Shown piece by piece: positions 43,237 through 51,815 of a stretch of 64,000 nt of DNA (its first letter is position 1; each line of letters opens with the position of its first letter). This stretch comes from Dyadobacter tibetensis Y620-1 (GTDB lineage: Bacteria > Bacteroidota > Bacteroidia > Cytophagales > Spirosomataceae): the NCBI RefSeq assembly GCF_000566685.1, contig NZ_AZQN01000003.1, positions 868,001 through 932,000 on the forward strand, read 5' to 3'. The notes beneath the pieces were generated by a model that did no database searches, was not told where the DNA came from, and was given only the letters and a program-made list of their open reading frames with translations. A program made the translations under genes and the position numbers.

Positions 43237-44409
43237 ATGATTGAACTGAAGAATATGCCAGTTCCCCCAACTGAAGCATTGAGAAATGCGGGCTGGGACT
43301 GGATGATTGGTCAGGATACCATCCCGTATCTGGTGGACCAGGTTGTCTCATTGGATCTGGCGGCTACAGAGCAATACTATGAAGCGGCTAATACCCTATA
43401 TGAGATGTTTATTGAGGCGGGGCAATATGCGATCGATCAGAATTTGTTTAAGGAAATGGGTATTTCTGAAAATCTGATTGAACTCGTAAAACTTAGCTGG
43501 GAGGACGATCGCCATACCCATTTGTATGGACGCTTCGACTTGGCTGGAGGGCTTGAGGGTGAGCCTATCAAGCTACTTGAGTTCAATGCAGATACGGCGA
43601 CCTGTATCCCCGAGACTGCCATTGTGCAGTGGGCTCAGCTAAAAATGAATGGCCTGGACGAGTCCATGCAGTTCAACACGGTATATGAAAGTTTGGTAGA
43701 GCAGTTTCGCTATGTACGCAGGGGCAATACCGATCTAACCCCTACCATACTTTTTTCTTCCTTAGAAGGCTATCCCGAAGACGAGGCGAATGTCGCTGTT
43801 TTGATGGAAGCTGCTAAAGAAGCTGGATTCGACGTTGATAAGGCATATATTCAGGATGTAGAATTTTCTACTGAACAGGGTATTTTCAAACAAGAACCTG
43901 ACACGGGGCATTTTGTTCGTTTCGATTTTTGGTTTAAACTGGTTCCCTGGGAGCAAATTGGCGCAGATGAGCCTGAGCTTACTCAGCTCCTCACCCAGCT
44001 CGCTAAGGACAGAAAAGTATTGATACTTAACCCGGCATATACCCTGTTGTTTCAGTCTAAGTACATCATGAAGCTTTTATGGGATCTTTTCCCTTATCAT
44101 CCCCTGTTGTTGCAGACCGAGACCCGGGCCCTGACTTATAAACAGCATGTCAAAAAGGTAATCCTGGGTCGGGAAGGAGCCAATGTCTCCATTATTGAGA
44201 AAGATGGTACCGTTGTCGAATCGGTAGGAGGTGAATATGCCGATCAGGCCAGCATATATCAGGAATATACCTCCTTGCAGCAAGATGCATCAGGTCGTAG
44301 TTACCAGGCCGGCGTATTTTACGCCGGGGAGGCTTGCGGCTTAGGGTTTCGAAGAGGAGGGAAAATCCTCGATAATACGGCGCAATTCGTAGGCCATGTC
44401 GTCGACTAG
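43237..44409 (+). CDS. YgiC-like protein, glutathionylspermidine synthase fold
   Basis: The 390-residue protein has the ATP-grasp-like C-terminal fold of glutathionylspermidine synthetase without the amidase half: NAGWDWMIGQDTIPYLVD, HLYGRFDLAGGLEGEPIKL, LEFNADTATCIPETAIVQW, KVILGREGANVSIIEKDG and AGVFYAGEACGLGFRRGG. I start at the ATG at 43237; an in-frame TTG at 43186 overlaps the upstream stop but adds no family sequence. E. coli YgiC does not show glutathionylspermidine synthesis, so a different ATP-dependent ligation is likely. A structured spacer separates it from the DUF983 gene. Confidence 0.87.
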   Translation: MIELKNMPVPPTEALRNAGWDWMIGQDTIPYLVDQVVSLDLAATEQYYEAANTLYEMFIEAGQYAIDQNLFKEMGISENLIELVKLSWEDDRHTHLYGRFDLAGGLEGEPIKLLEFNADTATCIPETAIVQWAQLKMNGLDESMQFNTVYESLVEQFRYVRRGNTDLTPTILFSSLEGYPEDEANVAVLMEAAKEAGFDVDKAYIQDVEFSTEQGIFKQEPDTGHFVRFDFWFKLVPWEQIGADEPELTQLLTQLAKDRKVLILNPAYTLLFQSKYIMKLLWDLFPYHPLLLQTETRALTYKQHVKKVILGREGANVSIIEKDGTVVESVGGEYADQASIYQEYTSLQQDASGRSYQAGVFYAGEACGLGFRRGGKILDNTAQFVGHVVD

Positions 44410-44417
44410 TTTCAGGA

Positions 44418-44476
44418 AAGGTAAGAAGCGCTTCTTTTTTACTCCAAAAAAAGCTACTTTGGGCGCTTCTTACCTT
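44418..44476. terminator. Nested hairpins after the YgiC-like gene, terminator or attenuator
   Basis: AAGGTAAGAAGCGC (44418-44431) pairs perfectly with 44463-44476 across a ~31-base loop. Its right half also belongs to a 14-base palindrome AAGAAGCGCTTCTT (44423-44436) followed by T4, an alternative short terminator. The two folds exclude each other. The element ends 16 bases before the DUF983 start. Confidence 0.5.
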
Positions 44477-44492
44477 AATCGCACTTGCTAGT

Positions 44493-44864
44493 ATGTCATT
44501 GGCGTCGGCTATTGTCCATCAGAAATGTCCCCGTTGCAGAAAGGGTAATCTGTTTGTCAAGAAGAACCCCTATGCCCTGAATGACGCGTTGAAAATGCCT
44601 GATCGCTGTGCTGTCTGTGGTCAGGACTTTAAAATGGAGCCCGGTTTCTATATCGGCGCCCTCTGGACGAGCTTTCCTATTGTCATTTTTTTAATGACTT
44701 CTCTTTCCATTATTTTATTGGTTATTGTCAAAATGGACCTCTATCCATTTTTTGCGGTACTCACCCTTTTTCTTTTTTCCTTACAGCCCATCATCATCCG
44801 CCTAGGCCGAGCCATCTGGATCAGCATTTTTGTGGAGTATGATCCTGAGCTGGGAGAGAGGTAG
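44493..44864 (+). CDS. DUF983 membrane protein with CxxC zinc-ribbon-like N-terminus
   Basis: The 123-residue protein has two CxxC pairs (CPRCRKGNLF near 11, CAVCGQDF near 40) that could bind a metal ion, followed by two membrane segments (FPIVIFLMTSLSIILLVIV and FFAVLTLFLFSLQPIII). This layout is DUF983, found across Bacteroidota and Alphaproteobacteria without a known role. It lies 83 bases after the YgiC-like gene with a nested hairpin between, so it may be conditionally co-transcribed. Confidence 0.82.
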   Translation: MSLASAIVHQKCPRCRKGNLFVKKNPYALNDALKMPDRCAVCGQDFKMEPGFYIGALWTSFPIVIFLMTSLSIILLVIVKMDLYPFFAVLTLFLFSLQPIIIRLGRAIWISIFVEYDPELGER

Positions 44865-45058
44865 GCATTTCATATTTCAGTTTTTCTATAAAATCATATA
44901 GACCCCTAGGTGCGAATGATCCGTTATTCCAATTTAGGATAATTCTCTCATGGGGGCTAAGTGTCGAACTCATTAAGCTGGGATTATGAAAGAGAAAAAT
45001 GTTAAAACTCATATTGTGGTAACGATTTGATAATGATTCCATAATCCAACTTTAGTCT

Positions 45059-47932
45059 ATGCGGAGAATCTTTGCAGTTACAACCAAATCTGCAATTATG
45101 GGAATTTTTACAATCTTTAAAAGAATAACTTTTTGCCTGTTATTCTGTGCCCTCCCGGCCGCTCTTTATGGGCAAACCGGCCTGCTGTCGGGGACGATCA
45201 TGGACACCCAGAAACTTTCTTTACCAGGTGCGACCCTCAAACTTATGCCTGGTAATATTTACACGATTTCTGATGTCAGGGGCAAGTTTGAATTTCTTAA
45301 CGTCCCCTTAGGAACTTACAAGCTGATAGTAACCTATATGGGTTATCAGGAACTGGAGCGTGAAATAACCATTTCTCAGTCCACTGCACAAAATTTGGCG
45401 TTGGTAATGCAGGAAGGTGGGCTGAATATGAAGGAGCTCGTGATTATGGGAGACCGGCTGAAGGGACAGGCAAAGGCCCTTAACCAGCAGCGTAATAATG
45501 AAAATATTAGTAATATAATTTCTTCTGACCAAGTAGGTAGGTTTCCCGATGCCAATATTGGGGATGCTTTAAAACGGGTTCCTGGCATAACCATGCAGAA
45601 TGACCAGGGAGAGGCTCGTAATATTATCGTCAGAGGTCTGGCTCCAGAGCTGAACGCTGTAACATTAAATGGCGATCGGATCCCTTCTGCCGAAGGTGAT
45701 AACCGACGGGTTCAAATGGATCTGATACCTTCTGATATGATTGCCACCATTGAAGTCAATAAGACCTTAACACCAGATATGGATGCCGATGCCATTGGAG
45801 GCTCGGTGAACTTAGTCACCAGGGCTGCTCCAAACGGACAGCGCTTATCGGCCACATTATCGGGTGGGCTCAACCCTATTCGTGGCAAGGCCTTGTATAC
45901 CGGAGGTATTGTATATGCCAATCGCTTTGCAAAAAATACCATAGGGATGGTTTTGAGTGGATCCTATAATAATAACACCTATGGTTCGGATAATGTCGAG
46001 GCGACATGGACGGAAGATGACTATGGGAATGTATATATAAACAGTAATGACGTTAGAAAATACGATGTTCAAAGGATCAGGAGAAGCATTTCTGGTTCAT
46101 TTGATTTTAAATTAGGAGAAAAAAGTACCATTACTGCCAATGCTATGTATAACTGGCGTGACGACCGGGAAAATCGTTACAGACTCCGGACGGATAATAT
46201 TGAGCCTCTCTATAGTGAGGATCATGCCATTATTGGTTACGAGGGTCGGGTAAGCCGGCAAACCAAAGGAGGAATAGATAGTGAACGCAATAAAAATACG
46301 AGATTAGAGGATCAGCGGGTTCAAAACTACGCTCTGCGTGGAGACCATATCCTCAATGCAAAGCTCGATTTAGACTGGTCCGTTAGTTATTCAATTGCCA
46401 GTGAAGATCGCCCCGGTGAGCGATATATTACTTTCCGGAAAAGCGGCAATAAATTGAATTTCAATAATGACTCAGCGGCTCCCTCATTTACTGCCTACGA
46501 ACTCGATCCGATGTCCATAGGACTAAACGAACTTTCTGAGAACCATGACTATACCGACGAAACGGAATTGGGTGCGAAGTTAAATATACGTTTTCCATTT
46601 ACAGTAATTGCGCAACAGAAAGGTCGTGTACGTGTAGGTGCTCGATTGCGGGTAAAAACCAAGGACCGAAATAATGTATTTTATGCTTATGAGCCGGTTA
46701 ATTCAGACGCCTTAGGAAATTTGGGAGATACGCCCACGGTTGATTGGACAGGGAATAACTTTCAAACAGGTGGAGGAATTATCCCGGGTTTATTTACCAG
46801 CAAAGAATATTTGGGTAGCCTGAATCTGAACAATTCGAGCGATTTTGAATCGGAAGCCATTCCTAGTGAGTATCTGGGTGTCAATTATCAGGCTAATGAG
46901 AATATCTCAGCAGGGTATCTGCGTTGGGACCAAGATCTGACCAGTAAGTTGACTATGATCGTTGGGGCCCGGGTGGAACATACCAGCATTGACTATACTG
47001 GAAACGTTGTGGAAGATGAAGAAAATTTGACTGGACAACGCAGCATTCAGAATAGCTACTTGAATATCCTTCCTAGCCTTAATTTCAAGTATAATATTTC
47101 CCAAAATACAATTATAAGAGTGGCAGCAACTACGGCATTGGCTCGACCCAATTACTATGCCCTGGCTCCTTATATTAATATTCTGCCAGGAGACCTGGAA
47201 ATTCGTGCAGGAAATCCGGATCTTAAAGCCACGTATTCCTGGAACTTTGATTTGATGGTTGAAAACTATTTCGAATCCGTGGGTATTTTGTCGGGAGGTG
47301 TCTTTTATAAAAATCTCAAAAATTTTATTTACACCTACCGCAATCAGCAATATAATAAGGCTAGCTTTGCTGCTGACTTCCCTACTGCGGAAAATCCTAT
47401 TCAAGAGGGCGAGAAATGGAATTTTTATCAATCTCGAAATGGTAATAATGTCAACGTCATGGGTTTCGAGATTGCCTTGCAGCGACAACTTGATTTCTTG
47501 CCTGGATTCATGAAAAACTTCGGAATCTATGCCAATTACACATTTACCAAGTCGTTTGCCGACGGCGTATTTAATGAAGATGGTGATGAACGAACCGATG
47601 TTTCTCTCCCAGGCACGGCCCCACATATGTTTAATGCCTCCCTTTCCTGGGAAAACAAACGATTCTCTTCGCGCCTGTCAGCTAACTATACTGCAGCCTA
47701 TTTAGATGCGATTGGTGGCAATAAATTTGATGATATTTATTATGACAAACAGTTTTTCCTCGATGCTAACGTGGCTTATCGATTTACAAAAAATCTACGT
47801 TTCTTCGCTGAGGCCAATAACCTTACCAATCAGCCCCTGCGCTATTATCAAAGTGTATCGGCCCGAACCGTTCAAGCCGAATACTACCGGCCTCGTTATA
47901 ATTTCGGTATCAAATTTGATTTGACAAACTAA
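45059..47932 (+). CDS. TonB-dependent receptor adjacent to phytase
   Basis: The 957-residue outer-membrane receptor has a signal sequence ending ALYGQ; an in-frame ATG at 45098 would give a more typical signal peptide. A carboxypeptidase-regulatory-like domain (LSGTIMDTQKLSLPGATLKL) comes before the plug. QVGRFPDANIGDALKRVPGI and the plug end EVNKTLTPDMDADAIGGSVN are hallmarks of the class common in Caulobacter and Xanthomonas. The barrel ends YRPRYNFGIKFDLTN. No STN domain is present. The downstream gene is a beta-propeller phytase; receptors of this kind often sit beside phytases, so inositol phosphate or a phosphate/iron complex is the likely ligand (inference). A hairpin terminator separates the two. 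Confidence 0.88.
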   Translation: MRRIFAVTTKSAIMGIFTIFKRITFCLLFCALPAALYGQTGLLSGTIMDTQKLSLPGATLKLMPGNIYTISDVRGKFEFLNVPLGTYKLIVTYMGYQELEREITISQSTAQNLALVMQEGGLNMKELVIMGDRLKGQAKALNQQRNNENISNIISSDQVGRFPDANIGDALKRVPGITMQNDQGEARNIIVRGLAPELNAVTLNGDRIPSAEGDNRRVQMDLIPSDMIATIEVNKTLTPDMDADAIGGSVNLVTRAAPNGQRLSATLSGGLNPIRGKALYTGGIVYANRFAKNTIGMVLSGSYNNNTYGSDNVEATWTEDDYGNVYINSNDVRKYDVQRIRRSISGSFDFKLGEKSTITANAMYNWRDDRENRYRLRTDNIEPLYSEDHAIIGYEGRVSRQTKGGIDSERNKNTRLEDQRVQNYALRGDHILNAKLDLDWSVSYSIASEDRPGERYITFRKSGNKLNFNNDSAAPSFTAYELDPMSIGLNELSENHDYTDETELGAKLNIRFPFTVIAQQKGRVRVGARLRVKTKDRNNVFYAYEPVNSDALGNLGDTPTVDWTGNNFQTGGGIIPGLFTSKEYLGSLNLNNSSDFESEAIPSEYLGVNYQANENISAGYLRWDQDLTSKLTMIVGARVEHTSIDYTGNVVEDEENLTGQRSIQNSYLNILPSLNFKYNISQNTIIRVAATTALARPNYYALAPYINILPGDLEIRAGNPDLKATYSWNFDLMVENYFESVGILSGGVFYKNLKNFIYTYRNQQYNKASFAADFPTAENPIQEGEKWNFYQSRNGNNVNVMGFEIALQRQLDFLPGFMKNFGIYANYTFTKSFADGVFNEDGDERTDVSLPGTAPHMFNASLSWENKRFSSRLSANYTAAYLDAIGGNKFDDIYYDKQFFLDANVAYRFTKNLRFFAEANNLTNQPLRYYQSVSARTVQAEYYRPRYNFGIKFDLTN

Positions 47933-47948
47933 TAATTATGTTTCCCTT

Positions 47949-47987
47949 ATCGTGATCGGGGCTAGAAACTGATCACGATTTTTTTTC
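47949..47987 (+). terminator. Intrinsic terminator between the TonB receptor and phytase
   Basis: A 9-bp perfect stem (ATCGTGATC / GATCACGAT) with a 13-base loop followed by eight T. It ends just before the phytase start, so it may attenuate phytase expression. Confidence 0.8.
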
Positions 47988-47997
47988 CTTTTTTGAG

Positions 47998-49059
47998 ATG
48001 AGACAATTTTTTTTCCTCCTATTCGCCAGTTCGACGGTGATATGGACTTCATGCCGGTCAGGACAGTCAGAAGGAGTGGCCACCGGGTCGACTGATAGTA
48101 TGGCCGTTATTCAGCCTGTTATAATTTCTGATAGTGTCCGTTTTGATACCGATGATCCGGCTATCTGGATCAATACCTCTGATACTGCCCAGAGTTTGGT
48201 TTTAGGGACCGATAAAAATGAAGATGGCGCGGTGTATGTTTTTGATTTGGAAGGAAAGGTGCAGGAAAGTAAGGTGGTCAGGGGTTTAAAACGGCCCAAT
48301 AATATCGATGTAGCCTATGGTCTGAATCTTGGCGGACATAAAACCGATATCGCGGTGGTTACTGAAAGAGAGGCTAATAAAATAAGAGTTTTTAGTCTTC
48401 CTGAAATGAAGGCTATTGATAACGGAGGTATATCTGTATTTGACGGAGAGACAGAACGTGCACCCATGGGTATCGCCCTTTATACCCGTCCGACAGACCA
48501 AGCCATATTTGCCATTGTCAGCAGGAAATCAGGCCCTGAAGAAGGGTATTTGTGGACGTACCAGCTTCGTGGCGATGATCAGGGAACGGTAAAGGGGCTT
48601 GTGGTACGTAAGTTTGGAAAATACAGCGGCAAAAAGGAAATAGAATCTATTGCGGTAGACGATGATTTGGGATATGTTTATTACTCCGATGAGCAAGTTG
48701 GTGTCCGTAAATATTACGCCCATCCTGACAGTAGCAATCAGGAACTTGCATTGTTTGCTAATACGGGTTTTACTGAAGATAACGAAGGAATTTCCATTTA
48801 TAAAACAGATGCTACTACCGGCTATATTCTGGTATCGGATCAAGGGGCCGATAAGTTTCATATTTATAAGCGGGAAGGCACTGCTGACAATCCACATCAG
48901 CATCAATTGGTTAAAACGGTGAAGGTCGCCGCTCATAAGAGCGATGGTTCTGAAGTAACTAATATCCCATTTTTACCAAAATTTAAGCGGGGAGTTTTTG
49001 TTGTGATGTCGGAGGGGAAAGTCTTTCATTACTACAGATGGGAGGACATTATGCCCTGA
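47998..49059 (+). CDS. Beta-propeller phytase, lipoprotein
   Basis: The 353-residue lipoprotein has a lipobox at Cys19 (STVIWTSC), so it is membrane-anchored and probably exposed to the periplasm or cell surface. Phytase signatures are TDDPAIWINTSD near 50, NNIDVAYG near 101, IESIAVDDDLGYVYYSDEQ, DNEGISIYKT and LVSDQGADKFHIYKRE. This six-bladed, calcium-dependent enzyme releases phosphate from phytate at neutral pH. It lies 65 bases after the TonB receptor, a known gene pairing. It ends in a strong bidirectional terminator. Confidence 0.93.
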   Translation: MRQFFFLLFASSTVIWTSCRSGQSEGVATGSTDSMAVIQPVIISDSVRFDTDDPAIWINTSDTAQSLVLGTDKNEDGAVYVFDLEGKVQESKVVRGLKRPNNIDVAYGLNLGGHKTDIAVVTEREANKIRVFSLPEMKAIDNGGISVFDGETERAPMGIALYTRPTDQAIFAIVSRKSGPEEGYLWTYQLRGDDQGTVKGLVVRKFGKYSGKKEIESIAVDDDLGYVYYSDEQVGVRKYYAHPDSSNQELALFANTGFTEDNEGISIYKTDATTGYILVSDQGADKFHIYKREGTADNPHQHQLVKTVKVAAHKSDGSEVTNIPFLPKFKRGVFVVMSEGKVFHYYRWEDIMP

Positions 49060-49079
49060 TACTTCATGGCTAATAAAGC

Positions 49080-49119
49080 GAAGGCGCTCGTCCGGGATGA
49101 CGAGCGCCTTCACTTTTTT
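49080..49119. terminator. Bidirectional terminator between phytase and metalloprotease
   Basis: A perfect 13-bp GC-rich stem (49080-49092 with 49099-49111) with a 6-base loop, followed by a T6 run on the plus strand. It stops plus-strand transcription and probably the convergent metalloprotease transcript. Confidence 0.88.
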
Positions 49120-49131
49120 AGGAAGATTCGC

Positions 49132-51591
49132 TTACGACTCCTTCCCTTCCAGAATATGATCGATCCGATCGGCCAGATCCTGGTGGTGAGCCGCACGTAT
49201 GCTTGGGGCTCCTTTGAGAATTAATTGCGACTTGATCTGCCGTAGATTGGCCTTTAGCAGGGCGTCGATGTCATTAGAGCTCGAAACACTTTTCTTGTCT
49301 TTAAGTATGGACTCTATTCTGCCAATATAGCTGCGCTGCAGCTGGCGTTGAATGGCATCAGTACTGTTTTTTGAAAATACACCCTGGGACAGATCGTCCA
49401 GCATGGCCTTAAGGCTGTAGACATCTTTGGAGGCGTGCATCAGCTCATTGTCGAGCATACGGCTCATGGCGTCTACGTCAAGGAGACCGGCCAGGGCTCT
49501 GCCGTGCACGGAACCCACTTTATCCATCACTCCTTTGTAGCTGATGCGCTGAATAATCTGTGGGTCTATAAGCCAGTCAGGTGTGGCTAGTGCCTGATCA
49601 ATCATCCATTTTGTGGCCTCCTTTTGGGTTTTTGCCGGTACCGGCACGTAGATAGGGCCATCTTGGTCCTGGGTACGCAAAGTTTCGTAAACCCCTCCTA
49701 CATTGGTGGCTACATGGCCGATATATCGGCTATAGATCCCTAATAGTTCACCATAAAGCTCCTCTAAATCGGCATAATTGTTATTTTCACTCGCCGTCCA
49801 GGAAATGAGGTTTTTGGCTACCACTTTCAAGTTTTTAACACCGTAAGTACTCGCTTTTATGGCATCGGCACCTATTGACTCGGTTTGCGAGTTGGGGTCG
49901 AAGCCTTGGGATCCGGAACCAAACTGATAGATCGGATTCTCGGAATGCTTGCTAACAAATGCATGAAGCTTTCCTTTTTCCTGTTCGGGGGCAGTTATAT
50001 TAGGATACCAGCGATAGCCGTATTCAATGGCATAAGAGTCATAGGGTCCCAGCTGTCTTACAAAACGAATATTTTCATCGCCAGGCTGTGCCACATAGTT
50101 GAAGCGGGCATAGTCCATGATGGTGGTAGCGATGCCATATTTCTGAGTGAAAGTCCCAGATCGCAGGCTATCGGTAGGGTAAGCCGAGCTGGCTTTCATA
50201 TTATGTGGAAGTCCCAAGGCATGGCCTACTTCGTGACAAATTACCCGGCGCATCATCTCGCCGATGGCTTCGGGGCTTGTGTCCAGCGTGCGGGCGTCAG
50301 GGTTGGCAGCGCCTGTCTCAATCAGATAACGGTTGCGGTAGGAGCGCAGGTGGTTGTGGTACCAGATGATATCACTTTCGATGATCTCTCCGGTTCGAGG
50401 ATCCGAGACACTAGGGCCTACTGCATTTCGGGTAGTACTGGCTACATAGCGCACGACAGAATAACGGGCATCCTCCGGACTGAAATCCGGATCTTCCTGA
50501 GGGCTAGGAGGATCTTTGGCGATGATGGCATTTTTGAATCCGGCAGCCTCGAAGGCTACCTGCCAGTCTTCAATACCTTGTTTGAAATACTTACGGAATT
50601 TCTCCGGCGTAGCAGGATCCAGATAGTAAACGATGGGCTTGACAGGCTCTACGAGCTCGCCGCGCATATAGGCCTCCTTATCTTTGGGCTCCAGCCTCCA
50701 CCGACGCAGATACGTTTTCGTGTCCGATTTAAGTGCTTCTGAACTATAATCTATTTTACGGGTCGTAAACCAGCCTACGCGCTCGTCGTACAGGCGGGAG
50801 ATCATTTTTTGCTCTGGCAAAAGGATCATCGACTGGTTCATCTGCAGGGTTAGCGTTTCAGCATCTTTGTTGGCAGGTGGAGCTCCGGCAGCAAAGGTGG
50901 TCGTATGCCTGATCTCGATATTCGTTGGAAAGGACTTAATGCTGTCAATAAAGGACCGGCTTTTGTCGAATTTGGTAACCTTATAATCCTTACGCAGCGT
51001 TGGGTTAAGTCCTGATAGTGAGGGGATATCTTCTTCGAAAAGTTTACCAATCTGGATCAGATAGCCTGTGCTGTCGCTGGCTGGGTGTTCGATGTCGAAA
51101 CCATACAGAATAGGAGCGAAATTATTTTGCATCACCGAACGCTGCAAGGGCAAGCCATCGTTGGCCACGTTGTCGAAGGAAATAGATTTGAGCAGTATCT
51201 TGTCGTTCTGGACTTCCCACCGTACCACTTGTTCGTTGACAGAAGAACCGGCGTTAAGGTAGGGGCTGAGGTTGGCCGGAATCTGGGCAATACGGGTAAT
51301 TAGTAGCATGTCTTTCCCCAATAGGTTTGCCGGGATTTCGTAATAGTATTTTCCCTGTACCTCATGTACGGAAAAGAGCCCTTCATCTGATTTTGCCATT
51401 TTTGTGATAATATCCGTATAGGATTTTTTATCGCTCTTTTTTTCTACCGGGGACGTTTTGGACGATTCGGAAACCTTGGCATTACCCCCTGTTTGTTTGG
51501 ATGTTTTGCAGCCGACCGCAAGACTAGCGATGGTGGCAGCAAGTAGAATTTGATGCTTCACTGAATGTTGATATGAGTGAGTTTTGGTCAA
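49132..51591 (-). CDS. Zinc-dependent metalloprotease lipoprotein (DUF5117/DUF5118 type)
   Basis: The 819-residue lipoprotein has a lipobox at Cys28 (IASLAVGC). The N-terminal half matches DUF5117-type sequence (GLFSVHEVQGKYYYEIPANL, LITRIAQIPANLSPYLNAGS). The zinc motif HEVGHALGLPHN lies near 450-461, followed by a Met-turn-like segment (ATTIMDYARFNY), a metzincin arrangement. The C-terminal domain shows the family sequence YIGRIESILKDK. These large proteases are common in Bacteroidota and largely uncharacterised; they act outside the cytoplasm. It is monocistronic and convergent with the phytase gene. Confidence 0.9.
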   Translation of the reverse strand: MTKTHSYQHSVKHQILLAATIASLAVGCKTSKQTGGNAKVSESSKTSPVEKKSDKKSYTDIITKMAKSDEGLFSVHEVQGKYYYEIPANLLGKDMLLITRIAQIPANLSPYLNAGSSVNEQVVRWEVQNDKILLKSISFDNVANDGLPLQRSVMQNNFAPILYGFDIEHPASDSTGYLIQIGKLFEEDIPSLSGLNPTLRKDYKVTKFDKSRSFIDSIKSFPTNIEIRHTTTFAAGAPPANKDAETLTLQMNQSMILLPEQKMISRLYDERVGWFTTRKIDYSSEALKSDTKTYLRRWRLEPKDKEAYMRGELVEPVKPIVYYLDPATPEKFRKYFKQGIEDWQVAFEAAGFKNAIIAKDPPSPQEDPDFSPEDARYSVVRYVASTTRNAVGPSVSDPRTGEIIESDIIWYHNHLRSYRNRYLIETGAANPDARTLDTSPEAIGEMMRRVICHEVGHALGLPHNMKASSAYPTDSLRSGTFTQKYGIATTIMDYARFNYVAQPGDENIRFVRQLGPYDSYAIEYGYRWYPNITAPEQEKGKLHAFVSKHSENPIYQFGSGSQGFDPNSQTESIGADAIKASTYGVKNLKVVAKNLISWTASENNNYADLEELYGELLGIYSRYIGHVATNVGGVYETLRTQDQDGPIYVPVPAKTQKEATKWMIDQALATPDWLIDPQIIQRISYKGVMDKVGSVHGRALAGLLDVDAMSRMLDNELMHASKDVYSLKAMLDDLSQGVFSKNSTDAIQRQLQRSYIGRIESILKDKKSVSSSNDIDALLKANLRQIKSQLILKGAPSIRAAHHQDLADRIDHILEGKES

Positions 51592-51815
51592 TATATTATT
51601 GGCAATTTAAGCACTTTGTTCTCTCTGGATCGATTTTTTATAAAATTCTTTTGTCACAAATGACATAAGGAAGGGGTATAGGTTATGGAATGTTTAATCA
51701 TTTCATAATTTATAAAGTCAGGATTTGGATGTCCTGGTCTCTTTCTTTACTGTTTCATAGAAGGAGTAAAATGGAATTTTCAGGCTTTTATTATCGAAAT
51801 AATTAATATACAAGC

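Noticed and set aside
46907-47626. Antisense open frame of 239 codons inside the TonB receptor
   Set aside because: No recognisable domain or signal; the sense frame is a clear beta-barrel.
49885-50742. Antisense open frame of 285 codons inside the metalloprotease
   Set aside because: Arises from the codon bias of the sense gene, which carries the zinc motif; no motif in the antisense product.
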